Of a stretch of 40,521 nucleotides of DNA, positions 1-8,550 are shown piece after piece. The stretch is from assembly GCF_018614135.1 (NCBI RefSeq), contig NZ_JAGGOW010000052.1:1-40521 (forward strand). The letters are read 5' to 3'. Source of the DNA: Streptomyces sp. ISL-66 (GTDB lineage Bacteria; Actinomycetota; Actinomycetes; Streptomycetales; Streptomycetaceae). The notes under the pieces are model-generated. The model was not told the origin of the DNA. It saw nothing but the letters and a program-made list of their open reading frames with translations, and did not search any database. Position 1 is the first letter of the stretch. Every line of letters begins with the position of its first letter. Made by a program: the position numbers and the translations under genes.

Positions 1-1
1 C

Positions 2-172
2 CTGTGCCGGCTGCGTTTCGGTGGAGTCCTCCACACCTGGGGGTTCGCGCTCTACCTCGCCACCAGCGGTCGCTACGAGGACAACATCCTGCCCAGCGGC
101 CTGCCCTCCGGCTCACCCGAAGAGGCCCTCGACTGCGCATGCACCCTCTACCTCGGCGAACCCCTCACCTGA
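2..172 (+). CDS. C-terminal end of an unassigned protein (5' end outside window)
   Basis: An open frame enters from the left edge and stops at a TGA at 170-172, giving 56 residues. It includes the stretches LHTWGFALYLAT, GRYEDNILPSG and SPEEALDCACTLYLGE. It reads as a compact, conserved-looking C-terminus with third positions rich in G/C, so I think it is (or was) coding. Sequences of this kind seem familiar to me as short hypothetical proteins in Streptomyces, sometimes near mobile DNA, but I cannot name the family and give no function. It converges on the das operon with 34 bases between the stops. Whether the gene is intact depends on sequence to the left. Confidence 0.45.
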   Translation: MCRLRFGGVLHTWGFALYLATSGRYEDNILPSGLPSGSPEEALDCACTLYLGEPLT

Positions 173-206
173 CCAACACCCCTCCACGAACTTCCGCGGA
201 GCAGCA

Positions 207-1715
207 CTAGACGCCCGCGATGATCTCCGCGGCGGCCCGCCCGCAGACCCGGGCGGCGCCGTGCGTCGCGATGTGCAGCGCGCCGCACGGCTCCGCCCGC
301 GGCAGGCCCATCTCGACGACGATCGTCTGCGGCCGCGCCGCGACGAGCACGTCCAGGGCCTCGGTCATCCACGGGTGCCGGTGCGCGTCGCGGACCACCG
401 CGACGACGGTGCGGTTCCCCGCCGCCGCCAGGATGTCGGCGGCCACCGGGCCCTGCGCGTACACGCCCGCCTCGGTGCCCGGGATCAGCGCGGCCAGTTC
501 CCCGGCCACTCCCCACGGGGTCTCGTCCCCGACCGCCACGTTCGCGACGGGCGCGAGCGTGGCGACGTAGGGGGCGTTGACCGGGGCGGCGGCGCCCGGC
601 GAGCCGGTCACCGTCACCGCGCGGCGGGCCGCGGCCAGGCCGATCCCGGGCGCGCTGTTCCCCTCCGACCGCGCGCCCCGGCGGACCTGGCCGGTCCATC
701 CGGCCAGCGCGCGCACCCGCGCGGCGGCCTCGGCGAGCCGCTCCTCCGGGAGCGATCCGTCGCGTACGGCCGCGACCAGCGCGTCGCGCAGGCGAAGCAC
801 CGTCTGTTCGTCGGCGAGTCCGCCGCCGACGCAGATCGCGTCGGCCCCGGCCGCGATGGCCAGTACCGAGCCGCGCTCGATGCCGTACGTCCCGGCGATG
901 GCGTTCATCTCCATGCCGTCGGTGACGATGAGGCCCTCGTAGCCGAGCTCCTTGCGCAGCAGACCGGTGAGGATCTGCGGGCTGAGGGTGGCCGGGCGGG
1001 TCGGGTCCAGGGCGGGCACCAGGATGTGCGCGCTCATGACGGCCTTGGTGCCGGCCTCGATGGCCGCCCGGAACGGTACGAGTTCGCGCGCGGCCAGGGT
1101 GTCGAGGTCCACGTCGATGCGCGGCAGTGCGTGGTGCGAGTCCACGTTGGTGTCGCCGTGGCCCGGGAAGTGCTTGGTGCAGGCGGCGACGCCGGCGGCC
1201 TGGAGGCCCTCGACGTACGCGGCGGTGTGCCGGGCGGCGAGGCGGGTGTCGGCGCCGAAGGACCGTACGCCGATGACCGGGTTGTCCGGGTTGGAGTTGA
1301 CGTCCGCGGACGGGGCCCAGTTGAGGTTGACCCCGCAGTCGGCGAGGCGGCGGCCGAGCTCGCGGGCGACGTCGCGGGTCAGGTCGGTGTCGTCCACGGC
1401 GCCCAGCGCCAGGTTGCCGGGGAAGGACGAGCCGCCCCGGACCTCCAGGCGGGTGACGTCGCCGCCCTCCTCGTCGATGGCGACGAGCACGTCGTCCCGC
1501 TCGGCGCGCAGCCGCGCGGTCAGCGCGGCGAGCTGCTCGGGCGAGGCGATGTTGCGGCCGAAGAGGCCGACGGAGGTGAGGCCTTCGGACACCCGGCGGA
1601 GCAGCCAGGCGGGGGCGGTGGTGCCCTCGAAGCCGGGCTGGAGGACCGCGAGGGCGTCCTGGGTCAGGCCGCCGTTCGGATCGGGCACCGTCGTGTGCTG
1701 CGCAAGGACAGTCAT
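207..1715 (-). CDS. dasD: Glycoside hydrolase family 3 beta-N-acetylhexosaminidase, DasD-like
   Basis: A 502-residue cytoplasmic GH3 enzyme with no signal peptide. It most likely cleaves N-acetylglucosamine from imported chitobiose or related sugars. The (beta/alpha)8 domain holds the NagZ-type loop KHFPGHGDTNVDSHH at residues 181-195, which carries the Asp/His acid-base pair of bacterial GH3 hexosaminidases. The probable nucleophile is Asp266 in IVTDGMEM. A C-terminal domain follows. The ATG at 1715 lies 6 bases after the dasC stop, so the gene is the last of dasA-dasB-dasC-dasD and is probably co-transcribed and DasR-controlled. In Streptomyces a hydrolase gene called dasD follows dasC, which supports the name. 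Substrate preference is inferred from context; a cell-wall sugar role like that of NagZ remains possible. Confidence 0.88.
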   Translation of the reverse strand: MTVLAQHTTVPDPNGGLTQDALAVLQPGFEGTTAPAWLLRRVSEGLTSVGLFGRNIASPEQLAALTARLRAERDDVLVAIDEEGGDVTRLEVRGGSSFPGNLALGAVDDTDLTRDVARELGRRLADCGVNLNWAPSADVNSNPDNPVIGVRSFGADTRLAARHTAAYVEGLQAAGVAACTKHFPGHGDTNVDSHHALPRIDVDLDTLAARELVPFRAAIEAGTKAVMSAHILVPALDPTRPATLSPQILTGLLRKELGYEGLIVTDGMEMNAIAGTYGIERGSVLAIAAGADAICVGGGLADEQTVLRLRDALVAAVRDGSLPEERLAEAAARVRALAGWTGQVRRGARSEGNSAPGIGLAAARRAVTVTGSPGAAAPVNAPYVATLAPVANVAVGDETPWGVAGELAALIPGTEAGVYAQGPVAADILAAAGNRTVVAVVRDAHRHPWMTEALDVLVAARPQTIVVEMGLPRAEPCGALHIATHGAARVCGRAAAEIIAGV

Positions 1716-1721
1716 GGGCCG

Positions 1722-2609
1722 TTATCCCTTCACGGCGCCGGCGGTCATTCCGCCGACGGCCTTGCGCTGGAGGAAGACGAAGATGAGCAGGACCGGGACC
1801 GCGAAGAGCGAGGACGCGGCCATGGTGGCGCCCCAGTCGTTGCCGAAGGCCGTCTGGAACTGGGTCAGCCAGAGCGGCAGGGTCTGGGCGGTCTTGTCCT
1901 TGTTCAGGATCAGGACCATCGCGAACTCGTTCCAGGCGGTGATGAAGCCGAAGAGCGAGGTGGACATCAGGCCGGGGGCCAGCAGCGGGAAGATCACCTT
2001 GCGGAAGGCCTGGCCGCGGGTGCAGCCGTCGATCTGGGCGGCCTCCTCCAGGGACACCGGGACGGCGGCGATGAAGCCGCGCAGGGTCCAGATGGTGAAG
2101 GGCAGGACCATCACGAAGTAGATCGCGGTCAGCACGGCGAGGTTGTTCAGCATCTCGGCGTCCCGGACGATCATGTACATCGCGATGACCATGACCTCCC
2201 AGGGAGCCATCTGGGCCATCATCACGCCGAGTACGAGGCCCTTGCGGCCCTTGAACTTCATGCGGGCGATGGCGAAGCTCGCGGCGAGGGCGACGGCCAG
2301 GGCGAGCGCGACGGCGCCGACGGTGACGACGAGGCTGTTCGTGACGTAGGTCCAGAACAGGTCGACGCCGGTGGCCTTGGTGAAGTTGTCCATCGTCGGG
2401 GTGAAGACGAAGACGGGGTCCTTGGAGAGGATCTCGCTGGACGGCTTGAGCGCCGAGGAGAACATCCAGTAGACGGGGAAGACGAAGAGGACGGCCAGCA
2501 GCAGGGCGCCGATGTTCTTGGCGACCGCCGCGGGGCGGACGGGCCGGCGGTTGCGCAGCTGCCGGGGCTTCGCGGACGACGCGGGCTTCGGGGCGGTGGC
2601 GGTGCTCAC
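1722..2609 (-). CDS. dasC: DasC, inner-membrane permease of the chitobiose ABC importer
   Basis: A 295-residue permease of the MalG type. After a positively charged N-terminus (residues 1-30) there are about six membrane segments. The EAA loop that contacts the ATPase is clear: EAAQIDGCTRGQAFRKVIFP. It forms the translocation channel with DasB and receives N,N'-diacetylchitobiose from DasA. I chose the GTG at 2609 because it overlaps the dasB stop by three bases in a GTGA junction, which implies translational coupling. No ATPase gene is present in the operon; Streptomyces carbohydrate importers usually share the distant ATPase MsiK, so that is the expected partner. Confidence 0.93.
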   Translation of the reverse strand: MSTATAPKPASSAKPRQLRNRRPVRPAAVAKNIGALLLAVLFVFPVYWMFSSALKPSSEILSKDPVFVFTPTMDNFTKATGVDLFWTYVTNSLVVTVGAVALALAVALAASFAIARMKFKGRKGLVLGVMMAQMAPWEVMVIAMYMIVRDAEMLNNLAVLTAIYFVMVLPFTIWTLRGFIAAVPVSLEEAAQIDGCTRGQAFRKVIFPLLAPGLMSTSLFGFITAWNEFAMVLILNKDKTAQTLPLWLTQFQTAFGNDWGATMAASSLFAVPVLLIFVFLQRKAVGGMTAGAVKG

Positions 2610-3628
2610 TGCTCCTCCTCCTGCTTCAGGATCAGACGGAAGTAGAAGGACATGACGAACACGAGCATCACGATCGTCAGCACGGAGATCGCCGCGGCCA
2701 GGCCGTAGTGGAACTGGCTCTGGCCCTCGACGTACGCGTAGATCGTCAGGGTCTCGGAGCTGCGGTCGGGGCCGCCCTTGTTCATCGCGTAGACCTGGGT
2801 GAAGGCCTTGAAGATCCAGATGACTTCGAGGAACGTCGTGACCAGGAAGAACGACTTGAGGTTCGGGAAGACGACCTGCCAGAAGGTCTGCCAGCCGTTG
2901 GCGCCGTCCATGCGGGCGGCCTCGTACAGCTCGCCGCTGACGGTGGTCAGGGCCGCGTACATGTTGAGGGCGACGAAGGGGATGGAGCCCCAGGCCAGCA
3001 GCACCGTGATGATCACCATGGTGGACAGGCCGGTCTCGAACCAGTTGTGCTGGTCGTAGCCGCTGAAGCCGAGCGTGCGCATCAGCCAGTTCATGACGCC
3101 GAACTGCTCGTCGAACAGCCACTGGAAGACGGTCACGGAGGCGACGATCGGCATGGCCCAGGCCATCACGAGCGCCATCGACAGGACCAGGCGCATCCAC
3201 TTGCCGAGCCGGTTGAGCAGGAGCCCGATGAGGCTGCCGATCACCATGATCAGGAAGACGTTGACCGCGGTGAAGACGAAGCTGCGGACCACCACGGTCC
3301 AGAACTGCGAATCGCCCAGCAGCTGGGTGTAGTTGCCCACGCCGTTGAACGGCGCCTTCCGCTGGATGAACTCGATCTTGTCGACCTTCTGGAACGACAG
3401 GATGATGTTCTTGATCAGCGGGTACAGCAGCAGGGTCACCATGCTGAGCACGGCGGGCCCGACCAGGAGGTAGGGCAACCACCCCGAAGGGAGCGACTTC
3501 CTGCCCCCGCGAGGAGACGTGGACGCTGCCTGGGCTCCGGAGGGCGGCGGTGTCGCGGCCGGCCCGGCGGACTTCTGTGGTGCGTCCTGTGGAGCGGAGG
3601 TCGCCGCTCCCTGGGAGTGCACGGTCAT
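2606..3628 (-). CDS. dasB: DasB, inner-membrane permease of the chitobiose ABC importer
   Basis: A 340-residue permease of the MalF type. The first 60 residues are polar and rich in Ala, Ser, Pro and Gly, followed by about six membrane segments beginning with LPYLLVGPAVLSMVTLLLYP. The EAA motif is EAARMDGANGWQTFWQVVFP near residue 240. The ATG at 3628 follows GAGGAAG at a suitable distance; an in-frame upstream extension to 3763 has no comparable site and crosses a strong hairpin. It pairs with DasC to carry chitobiose. The TGA overlaps the dasC GTG. It is separated from dasA by 182 bases holding a stable stem-loop, which may lower dasBC output relative to dasA. Confidence 0.93.
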   Translation of the reverse strand: MTVHSQGAATSAPQDAPQKSAGPAATPPPSGAQAASTSPRGGRKSLPSGWLPYLLVGPAVLSMVTLLLYPLIKNIILSFQKVDKIEFIQRKAPFNGVGNYTQLLGDSQFWTVVVRSFVFTAVNVFLIMVIGSLIGLLLNRLGKWMRLVLSMALVMAWAMPIVASVTVFQWLFDEQFGVMNWLMRTLGFSGYDQHNWFETGLSTMVIITVLLAWGSIPFVALNMYAALTTVSGELYEAARMDGANGWQTFWQVVFPNLKSFFLVTTFLEVIWIFKAFTQVYAMNKGGPDRSSETLTIYAYVEGQSQFHYGLAAAISVLTIVMLVFVMSFYFRLILKQEEEQ

Positions 3629-3714
3629 GTCTTGGCTTCCTCGCGGTTGACTGTGGCGACTCGCACCCGCTTCCCCGCTCGGAGCAGGCGGCGCTTGCGT
3701 CTCAATGCGCGACC

Positions 3715-3752
3715 GGGGGCGCGGCGGGCGCTCCGGCGCCCGCCGCACCCCC
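3715..3752 (-). terminator. Strong stem-loop between dasA and dasB
   Basis: Arms at 3721-3731 and 3736-3746 are perfect 11-bp complements (GCGGCGGGCGC and its reverse complement) around a 4-base loop. After one mismatch, five more G:C pairs extend the stem (3715-3719 with 3748-3752). There is no T-tract on the minus strand. In the dasA to dasB transcript it sits between the dasA stop and the dasB start, so it could be a partial terminator or an mRNA-stabilising element for dasA. That role is inferred; the hairpin itself is seen. Confidence 0.7.
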
Positions 3753-3810
3753 TGTGCGTTCACTGCTGGTACTGCCGGTACCTACCCGGTACCACCGGTG
3801 CTTCGGGGTG

Positions 3811-5097
3811 TCACTTGCTGATGCGGCTCGCGATTTCCTTGTCCGCGTCAGCGCCCGCCTTGGCGGCGTCCTCGCCCTTCAGGACCTTCGTCATGAATTC
3901 CTTGACCGGGTTCGGCTCGGTCTCCACGTTCGCCCAGCCCGGGGTGACCGGGGTGATCTTGCCGTTGAGGCCCGCCTTGGCCATCGCCTCGGCGAAGGAG
4001 CCCGCCGGCGGGGCGAAGTTCGCGCCCACCTGGTTCGGGAGCAGCGCGCCCTTGGTCTCGGCCGCGTACTTGGTCATCTGGTCCTTGCCTGCGGCGAGGG
4101 CCAGCCACTCCTTGGCGAGGTCCTTGTTCTTGGAGCGCTCGGCGATCGCCAGGTTCGAGCCGCCGAGGAAGACGGTGCCCGGCTTGTCGGCGGTCTTGCC
4201 CGGGATCGGGAAGTAACCGAAGTCGGCTTCCTTGCCCGCGTCCTTCAGCGCCTTCTCGGCACCGCCGGCCTCCCAGCCGAGACCGATCCAGGACGCGACG
4301 CCGCCCTTGGGAACGATGTCGGTGGACTGCTGCGGGGTGGCCTCGTCCTTGTCCTTCGGAGCGGTCGAGAAGGCCTGGAGCTTCTTGTAGAACTCCATCG
4401 CGGAAGCGGCCTGGGGGGTACCGAGACCACCCTTCCACTTGTCGCCGTCCTTGGTGGCGAGGTCGCCGCCCTCGTCCCAGATGAAGCCCGCGAGGACGTA
4501 CCAGCTCTGGCCGGGCAGGTAGATCGGCTGCGAGGCCGGGTCGGCCGCCTTCAGCTTCTCCAGACCGGCGACCCACTCGTCGCGGGTCTTCGGCGCCGTG
4601 ACGCCCGCCTTCTCGAAGGCCTTCTTGTCGTAGACGACGACGCGGTTGGCCGCGTACCACGGAGCGGAGTAGAGCTTGCCGTCGATCTCGGCCGAGGCCA
4701 GCATGCTCTTCTGCCAGGCGTCCGCGCCGAGCTTGGACTTGTCCTTGGTCAGGTCGGCGAGGCCACCGGTGACCGCGTAACCGGCGGTCTGGGTGTTGCC
4801 GAGCTCCAGGACGTCCGGGGGGGTGTTCTCGGAGAGCGCCGTGGTGACCTTCTCCTGGATGCCCTTCCACGGCTGGATCTCGACCTTGACCGTGACACCG
4901 GGGTGCTTGGCCGAGAACTCCGCGTTGACCGCGTCGATCCAGGTCTTCGGCGCGGAGCCGTCCATCACCCAGACGGTGATCTCCTTGGCGCCACCCGCGT
5001 CGGTCTTCGCCTTGTCGTCGCCGTCGTTGCCGCCACACGCCGCGACTCCGACCATCATGCCCGCGACACTGACCGCCGCGATGAGCTTGCGCTTCAC
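3811..5097 (-). CDS. dasA: DasA, lipoprotein sugar-binding component of the chitobiose importer
   Basis: A 428-residue extracytoplasmic solute-binding lipoprotein. The GTG start at 5097 is preceded by GAGGAGGGTGGC. The signal peptide begins with KRKL and ends in a lipobox with acylated Cys21 (VAAC, residues 18-21). A mature family-1 binding domain follows. In Streptomyces, DasA binds N,N'-diacetylchitobiose and chitin oligosaccharides and passes them to DasBC. An upstream in-frame ATG at 5193 is rejected because it would bury the signal peptide and overlap the first DasR operator. The gene leads the operon and its promoter carries two dre sites. Strong similarity in architecture and operon order makes the call firm. 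Confidence 0.95.
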   Translation of the reverse strand: MKRKLIAAVSVAGMMVGVAACGGNDGDDKAKTDAGGAKEITVWVMDGSAPKTWIDAVNAEFSAKHPGVTVKVEIQPWKGIQEKVTTALSENTPPDVLELGNTQTAGYAVTGGLADLTKDKSKLGADAWQKSMLASAEIDGKLYSAPWYAANRVVVYDKKAFEKAGVTAPKTRDEWVAGLEKLKAADPASQPIYLPGQSWYVLAGFIWDEGGDLATKDGDKWKGGLGTPQAASAMEFYKKLQAFSTAPKDKDEATPQQSTDIVPKGGVASWIGLGWEAGGAEKALKDAGKEADFGYFPIPGKTADKPGTVFLGGSNLAIAERSKNKDLAKEWLALAAGKDQMTKYAAETKGALLPNQVGANFAPPAGSFAEAMAKAGLNGKITPVTPGWANVETEPNPVKEFMTKVLKGEDAAKAGADADKEIASRISK

Positions 5098-5193
5098 GCC
5101 ACCCTCCTCAGGGATGCTGCCTGCAACTTCCCTCGCCCGCCGCGGTGACTCAAAAGCGTCAAGTACTGCCCGTGGGGCCGGGATCTGATCCAT

Positions 5194-5209
5194 ATTGGTG
5201 TAGACCAGT
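5194..5209. promoter_or_regulatory. DasR-responsive element, dre1
   Basis: The 16-mer ATTGGTGTAGACCAGT matches the palindromic DasR consensus ACTGGTCTAGACCAGT at 14 of 16 positions. It lies about 100 bases upstream of the dasA start and 145 bases before dasR. DasR repressing the adjacent dasA promoter is established in S. coelicolor; this particular site is assigned by sequence match. Confidence 0.88.
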
Positions 5210-5215
5210 AACGGG

Positions 5216-5244
5216 AGCTTGGCCTAGACCTTTAGGGGTGTCAA
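5216..5244 (-). promoter_or_regulatory. Candidate dasA promoter overlapping a second dre site
   Basis: On the minus strand a perfect -35 TTGACA (5239-5244) is followed after 17 bases by CAAGCT (5216-5221), a weak -10. A second, poorer DasR-like site (CTTGGCCTAGACCTTT, 5218-5233, 11 of 16 matches) covers the -10 and spacer, while dre1 lies just downstream of the expected start. A repressor bound at both would block the promoter. The promoter assignment is an inference. Confidence 0.55.
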
Positions 5245-5263
5245 GGGTCTAATGAGCGGGTGC

Positions 5264-5318
5264 TCGGTCCGTTACCGGACCGACACCTGGGGGAGGGAGG
5301 AGGCCTGTCCTCCCTCCC
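5264..5318. promoter_or_regulatory. Two perfect inverted repeats in the dasA-dasR intergenic region
   Basis: First repeat: TCGGTCCG at 5264-5271 and CGGACCGA at 5276-5283, with a 4-base spacer. Second repeat: GGGAGGGAGGA at 5291-5301 and TCCTCCCTCCC at 5308-5318, with a 6-base loop. A short GTCAC/GTGAC hairpin follows at 5321-5333. The second stem lies 25 bases before the dasR ribosome-binding site and would be a stable RNA hairpin in the dasR leader. Neither repeat fits the dre consensus. Function unknown. Confidence 0.65.
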
Positions 5319-5353
5319 GTGTCACGATGTGACCGCACATATCGGAGGAGCCG

Positions 5354-6157
5354 GTGACGGCAACGAAACTGGAGTCGGGAAGGCGGGCGGCGATGGCCAC
5401 CGAAGGGGCGACCACGGAGCCGGATGGCGGGGCGGTCACTCGCACGGCGCGCGTGCCCAAGTACTACCGACTCAAGCGGCACTTGCTCGACATGACCGAA
5501 ACGCTGCCCCCGGGCACGCCCGTACCGCCCGAGCGCACGCTCGCGGCCGAATTCGACACCTCCAGGACCACGGTCCGCCAGGCACTCCAAGAGCTCGTCG
5601 TCGAGGGGCGCCTCGAGCGGATCCAGGGCAAGGGCACCTTCGTCGCCAAGCCGAAGGTCTCCCAGCCGCTCCAACTCTCCTCGTACACCGAGGACATGCG
5701 GGCGCAGGGCCTGGAGCCCACCTCCCAGCTCCTGGACATCGGCTACGTGACGGCCGACGACACCCTGGCCGGCCTGCTGAAGATCACCACCGGGGGGCGG
5801 GTGCTGCGCATCGAGCGGCTCCGCCTGGCGAGCGGCGAGCCGATGGCCATCGAGACCACCCATCTTTCGGCCAAGCGCTTCCCCGCGCTGCGCCGCTCGC
5901 TGGTCAAGTACACCTCCCTCTACACCGCCCTCGCCGAGGTGTACGACGTGCGCCTCGCCGAGGCCGAGGAGACCATCGAGACCTCGCTGGCCACCCCCCG
6001 GGAGGCCGGGCTGCTCGGCACCGACGTCGGACTGCCGATGCTGATGCTTTCCCGCCATTCGCTGGACGCCGACGGGGAGCCCGTCGAGTGGGTGCGTTCC
6101 GTCTACCGGGGCGATCGTTACAAGTTCGTCGCCCGCCTCCAGCGCCCCGCCGTCTGA
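5354..6157 (+). CDS. dasR: DasR, GntR/HutC-family regulator of amino-sugar metabolism
   Basis: A 267-residue repressor. The N-terminal winged helix spans about residues 37-105 and includes [19 protein letters not shown] and the wing IQGKGTFV. The HutC/UTRA effector domain covers the rest and in this family binds glucosamine-6-phosphate or GlcNAc-6-phosphate, releasing DNA. DasR links GlcNAc availability to sugar uptake, development and antibiotic production in streptomycetes. The GTG at 5354 follows GGAGGAG; an ATG at 5393 with a weaker site would give a length closer to the S. coelicolor protein and cannot be excluded. It is divergent from dasA, whose promoter holds dre sites. Its own leader contains stable hairpins that could affect its expression. 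Confidence 0.95.
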   Translation: MTATKLESGRRAAMATEGATTEPDGGAVTRTARVPKYYRLKRHLLDMTETLPPGTPVPPERTLAAEFDTSRTTVRQALQELVVEGRLERIQGKGTFVAKPKVSQPLQLSSYTEDMRAQGLEPTSQLLDIGYVTADDTLAGLLKITTGGRVLRIERLRLASGEPMAIETTHLSAKRFPALRRSLVKYTSLYTALAEVYDVRLAEAEETIETSLATPREAGLLGTDVGLPMLMLSRHSLDADGEPVEWVRSVYRGDRYKFVARLQRPAV

Positions 6158-6196
6158 TTTCGTAGTTGACTCTCGTTCCGCTATACGGACGGGGGC

Positions 6197-6226
6197 TTAC
6201 ATCCGCTGAGCGGTCCCCCGTAGATT
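6197..6226 (+). promoter_or_regulatory. Candidate cstA promoter with internal palindrome
   Basis: TTACAT (6197-6202), an 18-base spacer, then TAGATT (6221-6226), 41 bases before the cstA start. The spacer begins with the palindrome CCGCTGAGCGG (6203-6213), a possible operator. Assigned by pattern only. Confidence 0.4.
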
Positions 6227-6267
6227 CCCTGCGCTCGCGCAGATGATCAACGAGGGGACGAGGGATC

Positions 6268-8550
6268 ATGCCGGAACCGGAAGCGGAAGCCACGGAACAA
6301 GAACGGAACGCGGCGAGTCCGGGCACCACGCCGGGCTCGCCTTCTCCCTCAGGGGGCACGTCGGGCGCGCCCGGCACGCTGGGGGGCATGTCTCCCCGGT
6401 CCGTGGCCCTCTGGGTGCTCGTCGGGCTCGTCGGCGCCATCGGCTGGGGCGTGGTGGCCCTCTCGCGCGGTGAGGAGATCTCGGCCGCCTGGCTGCTCGC
6501 CGCCGCGCTGGGCTCGTACGCGATCGGGTACCGCTTCTACGCGCGCTTCATCGCGACCCGCGTACTGAAGGTGGACAAGACCCGCGCCACCCCCGCCGAA
6601 CGCCTCGACAACGGCGTCGACTTCCACCCGACCGACCGACGGGTGCTTTTCGGCCACCACTTCGCCGCCGTCGCGGGCGCCGGCCCGCTGGTGGGCCCCG
6701 TACTCGCCTCGCAGATGGGCTACCTGCCCGGCACGATCTGGATCGTCGCGGGCGTGATCTTCGCGGGCGCGGTCCAGGACATGGTCACGCTCTTCTTCTC
6801 CACCCGGCGCAACGGCCGTTCGCTCGGCCAGATGGCCCGCGACGAGATCGGCCCGGTCGGCGGCGCCGCCGCGTTGGTCGCCGTGTTCGCCATCATGATC
6901 ATCCTGCTGGCCGTACTGGCCCTGGTCATCGTCAACGCGCTGGCGCACTCCCCCTGGGGCGTCTTCTCCATCGGCATGACCATCCCGATCGCCCTCTTCA
7001 TGGGCTTCTACCTGCGCGTCCTGCGTCCGGGCCGGGTCACCGAGGTCTCCGTCGTCGGGGTCGCGCTGCTGCTGCTCGCCATCGTCGCGGGCGGCTGGGT
7101 CGCGGAGTCCTCACTGGCCGGCACCTTCACCCTGGAGAAGGAGACGCTGGTCATCTGGATGATCGCGTACGGCTTCGTGGCCTCCGTGCTGCCGGTGTGG
7201 ATGCTGCTCGCCCCGCGCGACTACCTCTCCACCTTCATGAAGGTCGGCACCATCGGCCTGCTGGCCGTGGGCGTGGTCGTCGCGATGCCGGTGCTGAAGA
7301 TGCCCTCCGTCACCGACTTCGCCTCGCGCGGCGACGGCCCGGTCTTCGCCGGATCGATGTTCCCGTTCGTCTTCATCACCATCGCCTGCGGGGCCCTGTC
7401 CGGCTTCCACTCGCTGGTCTCCTCCGGCACCACCCCGAAGATGATCCAGAAGGAGACCCAGGTCAAGGTCATCGGCTACGGCGCGATGCTGACCGAGTCC
7501 TTCGTCGCCGTCATGGCGATCATCACGGCCTGCATCATCGACCCGGGTCTGTACTTCGCCATCAACTCCCCCGCCGGAGTCGTCGGCGCCACCGTGGAGA
7601 CCGCCTCCCAGGCGGTGACGAACTTCGGCTTCGCCATCTCCCCCGACGCCCTCGCGCAGGCCGCGAAGGACGTGGACGAGGCCAGCCTGCTGTCCCGTAC
7701 GGGCGGCGCGCCGACCTTCGCACTCGGAATGTCGGAGATCTTCTCGTCCGTGATCGGCGGCGCCTCGATGAAGGCGTTCTGGTACCACTTCGCGATCATG
7801 TTCGAGGCCCTGTTCATCCTGACCACCGTCGACGCGGGCACCCGCGTGGGCCGCTTCATGCTCCAGGACACCCTGGGCAACGTGCACAAGTCCTTCAAGA
7901 ACATCAGCTGGAAGCCCGGCGTCTGGCTCGCCAGCGCGGTCGTCGTCGGCGGCTGGGGCTACTTCCTGTGGGTCGGCGTCAAGGACCCGCTGGGCGGCAT
8001 CAACCAGCTCTTCCCGCTGTTCGGCATCGCGAACCAGCTGCTCGCGGCGGTCGCCCTGGCCGTCTGCACCACGCTGCTGATCAAGTCGGGCCGCCTCAAG
8101 TGGGCCTGGGTGACGGGCGTTCCGCTGGTCTGGGACGTGGCCGTCACGCTCACCGCCAGCTATCAGAAGATCTTCTCGGACAACCCGAAGATCGGCTTCT
8201 TCGCTCAGCGGGACCTCTACCAGGACGGCATCGACGCCGGCAAGGTCCTCAAGCCCGCCAAGAACATGGACGAGATGCACACCGTGGTCACCAACGCCAC
8301 GGTCGACGGGGTCCTGTCGGTGTTCTTCGCACTGCTGATCGTCATCGTGCTGCTGGACGCGGCCCGGACCTGCGTCAAGTCCATCCGCAAGCCGGAGTCG
8401 GTCACCCTGGCCGAGGTCCCCTGGACCGAGTCCAAGCTCATCGCCCCGGCCGGGCTGATCCCGACCGCCGAGGAGCGGGCCGAGCTCGCCGCGGCCGGCC
8501 TCGACTCGGGCGGTGGCCGCGCCAAGGAGCCCGTGGGGGAACCCGCGTGA
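6268..8550 (+). CDS. cstA: CstA-family carbon-starvation / peptide or pyruvate transporter
   Basis: A 760-residue polytopic membrane protein of the CstA family. A disordered polar stretch (residues 1-40) precedes about 15-18 hydrophobic segments. Conserved family blocks are visible, including PTDRRVLFGHHFAAVAGAGP near residue 120 and SSGTTPKMIQKE near residue 390. CstA relatives take up peptides or pyruvate during carbon limitation. The ATG at 6268 is preceded by GAGGG. It overlaps the downstream ybdD-like gene (GTGA junction), the usual cstA-ybdD pairing, so the two form an operon ending at the hairpin 8753-8786. The exact substrate cannot be read from sequence. Confidence 0.92.
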   Translation: MPEPEAEATEQERNAASPGTTPGSPSPSGGTSGAPGTLGGMSPRSVALWVLVGLVGAIGWGVVALSRGEEISAAWLLAAALGSYAIGYRFYARFIATRVLKVDKTRATPAERLDNGVDFHPTDRRVLFGHHFAAVAGAGPLVGPVLASQMGYLPGTIWIVAGVIFAGAVQDMVTLFFSTRRNGRSLGQMARDEIGPVGGAAALVAVFAIMIILLAVLALVIVNALAHSPWGVFSIGMTIPIALFMGFYLRVLRPGRVTEVSVVGVALLLLAIVAGGWVAESSLAGTFTLEKETLVIWMIAYGFVASVLPVWMLLAPRDYLSTFMKVGTIGLLAVGVVVAMPVLKMPSVTDFASRGDGPVFAGSMFPFVFITIACGALSGFHSLVSSGTTPKMIQKETQVKVIGYGAMLTESFVAVMAIITACIIDPGLYFAINSPAGVVGATVETASQAVTNFGFAISPDALAQAAKDVDEASLLSRTGGAPTFALGMSEIFSSVIGGASMKAFWYHFAIMFEALFILTTVDAGTRVGRFMLQDTLGNVHKSFKNISWKPGVWLASAVVVGGWGYFLWVGVKDPLGGINQLFPLFGIANQLLAAVALAVCTTLLIKSGRLKWAWVTGVPLVWDVAVTLTASYQKIFSDNPKIGFFAQRDLYQDGIDAGKVLKPAKNMDEMHTVVTNATVDGVLSVFFALLIVIVLLDAARTCVKSIRKPESVTLAEVPWTESKLIAPAGLIPTAEERAELAAAGLDSGGGRAKEPVGEPA

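Noticed and set aside
21..2645. An 874-codon plus-strand open frame across the das operon
   Set aside because: It is antisense to dasD, dasC and part of dasB, has low-complexity Arg/Gly/Ala composition, and arises from G/C-only third positions. Similar long shadows occur opposite nrdA, the UPF0182 gene, the Sel1 gene and others.
3629..3763. Upstream start for dasB adding 45 residues
   Set aside because: It would translate through the strong hairpin region and lacks a ribosome-binding site, while the ATG at 3628 has GAGGAAG.
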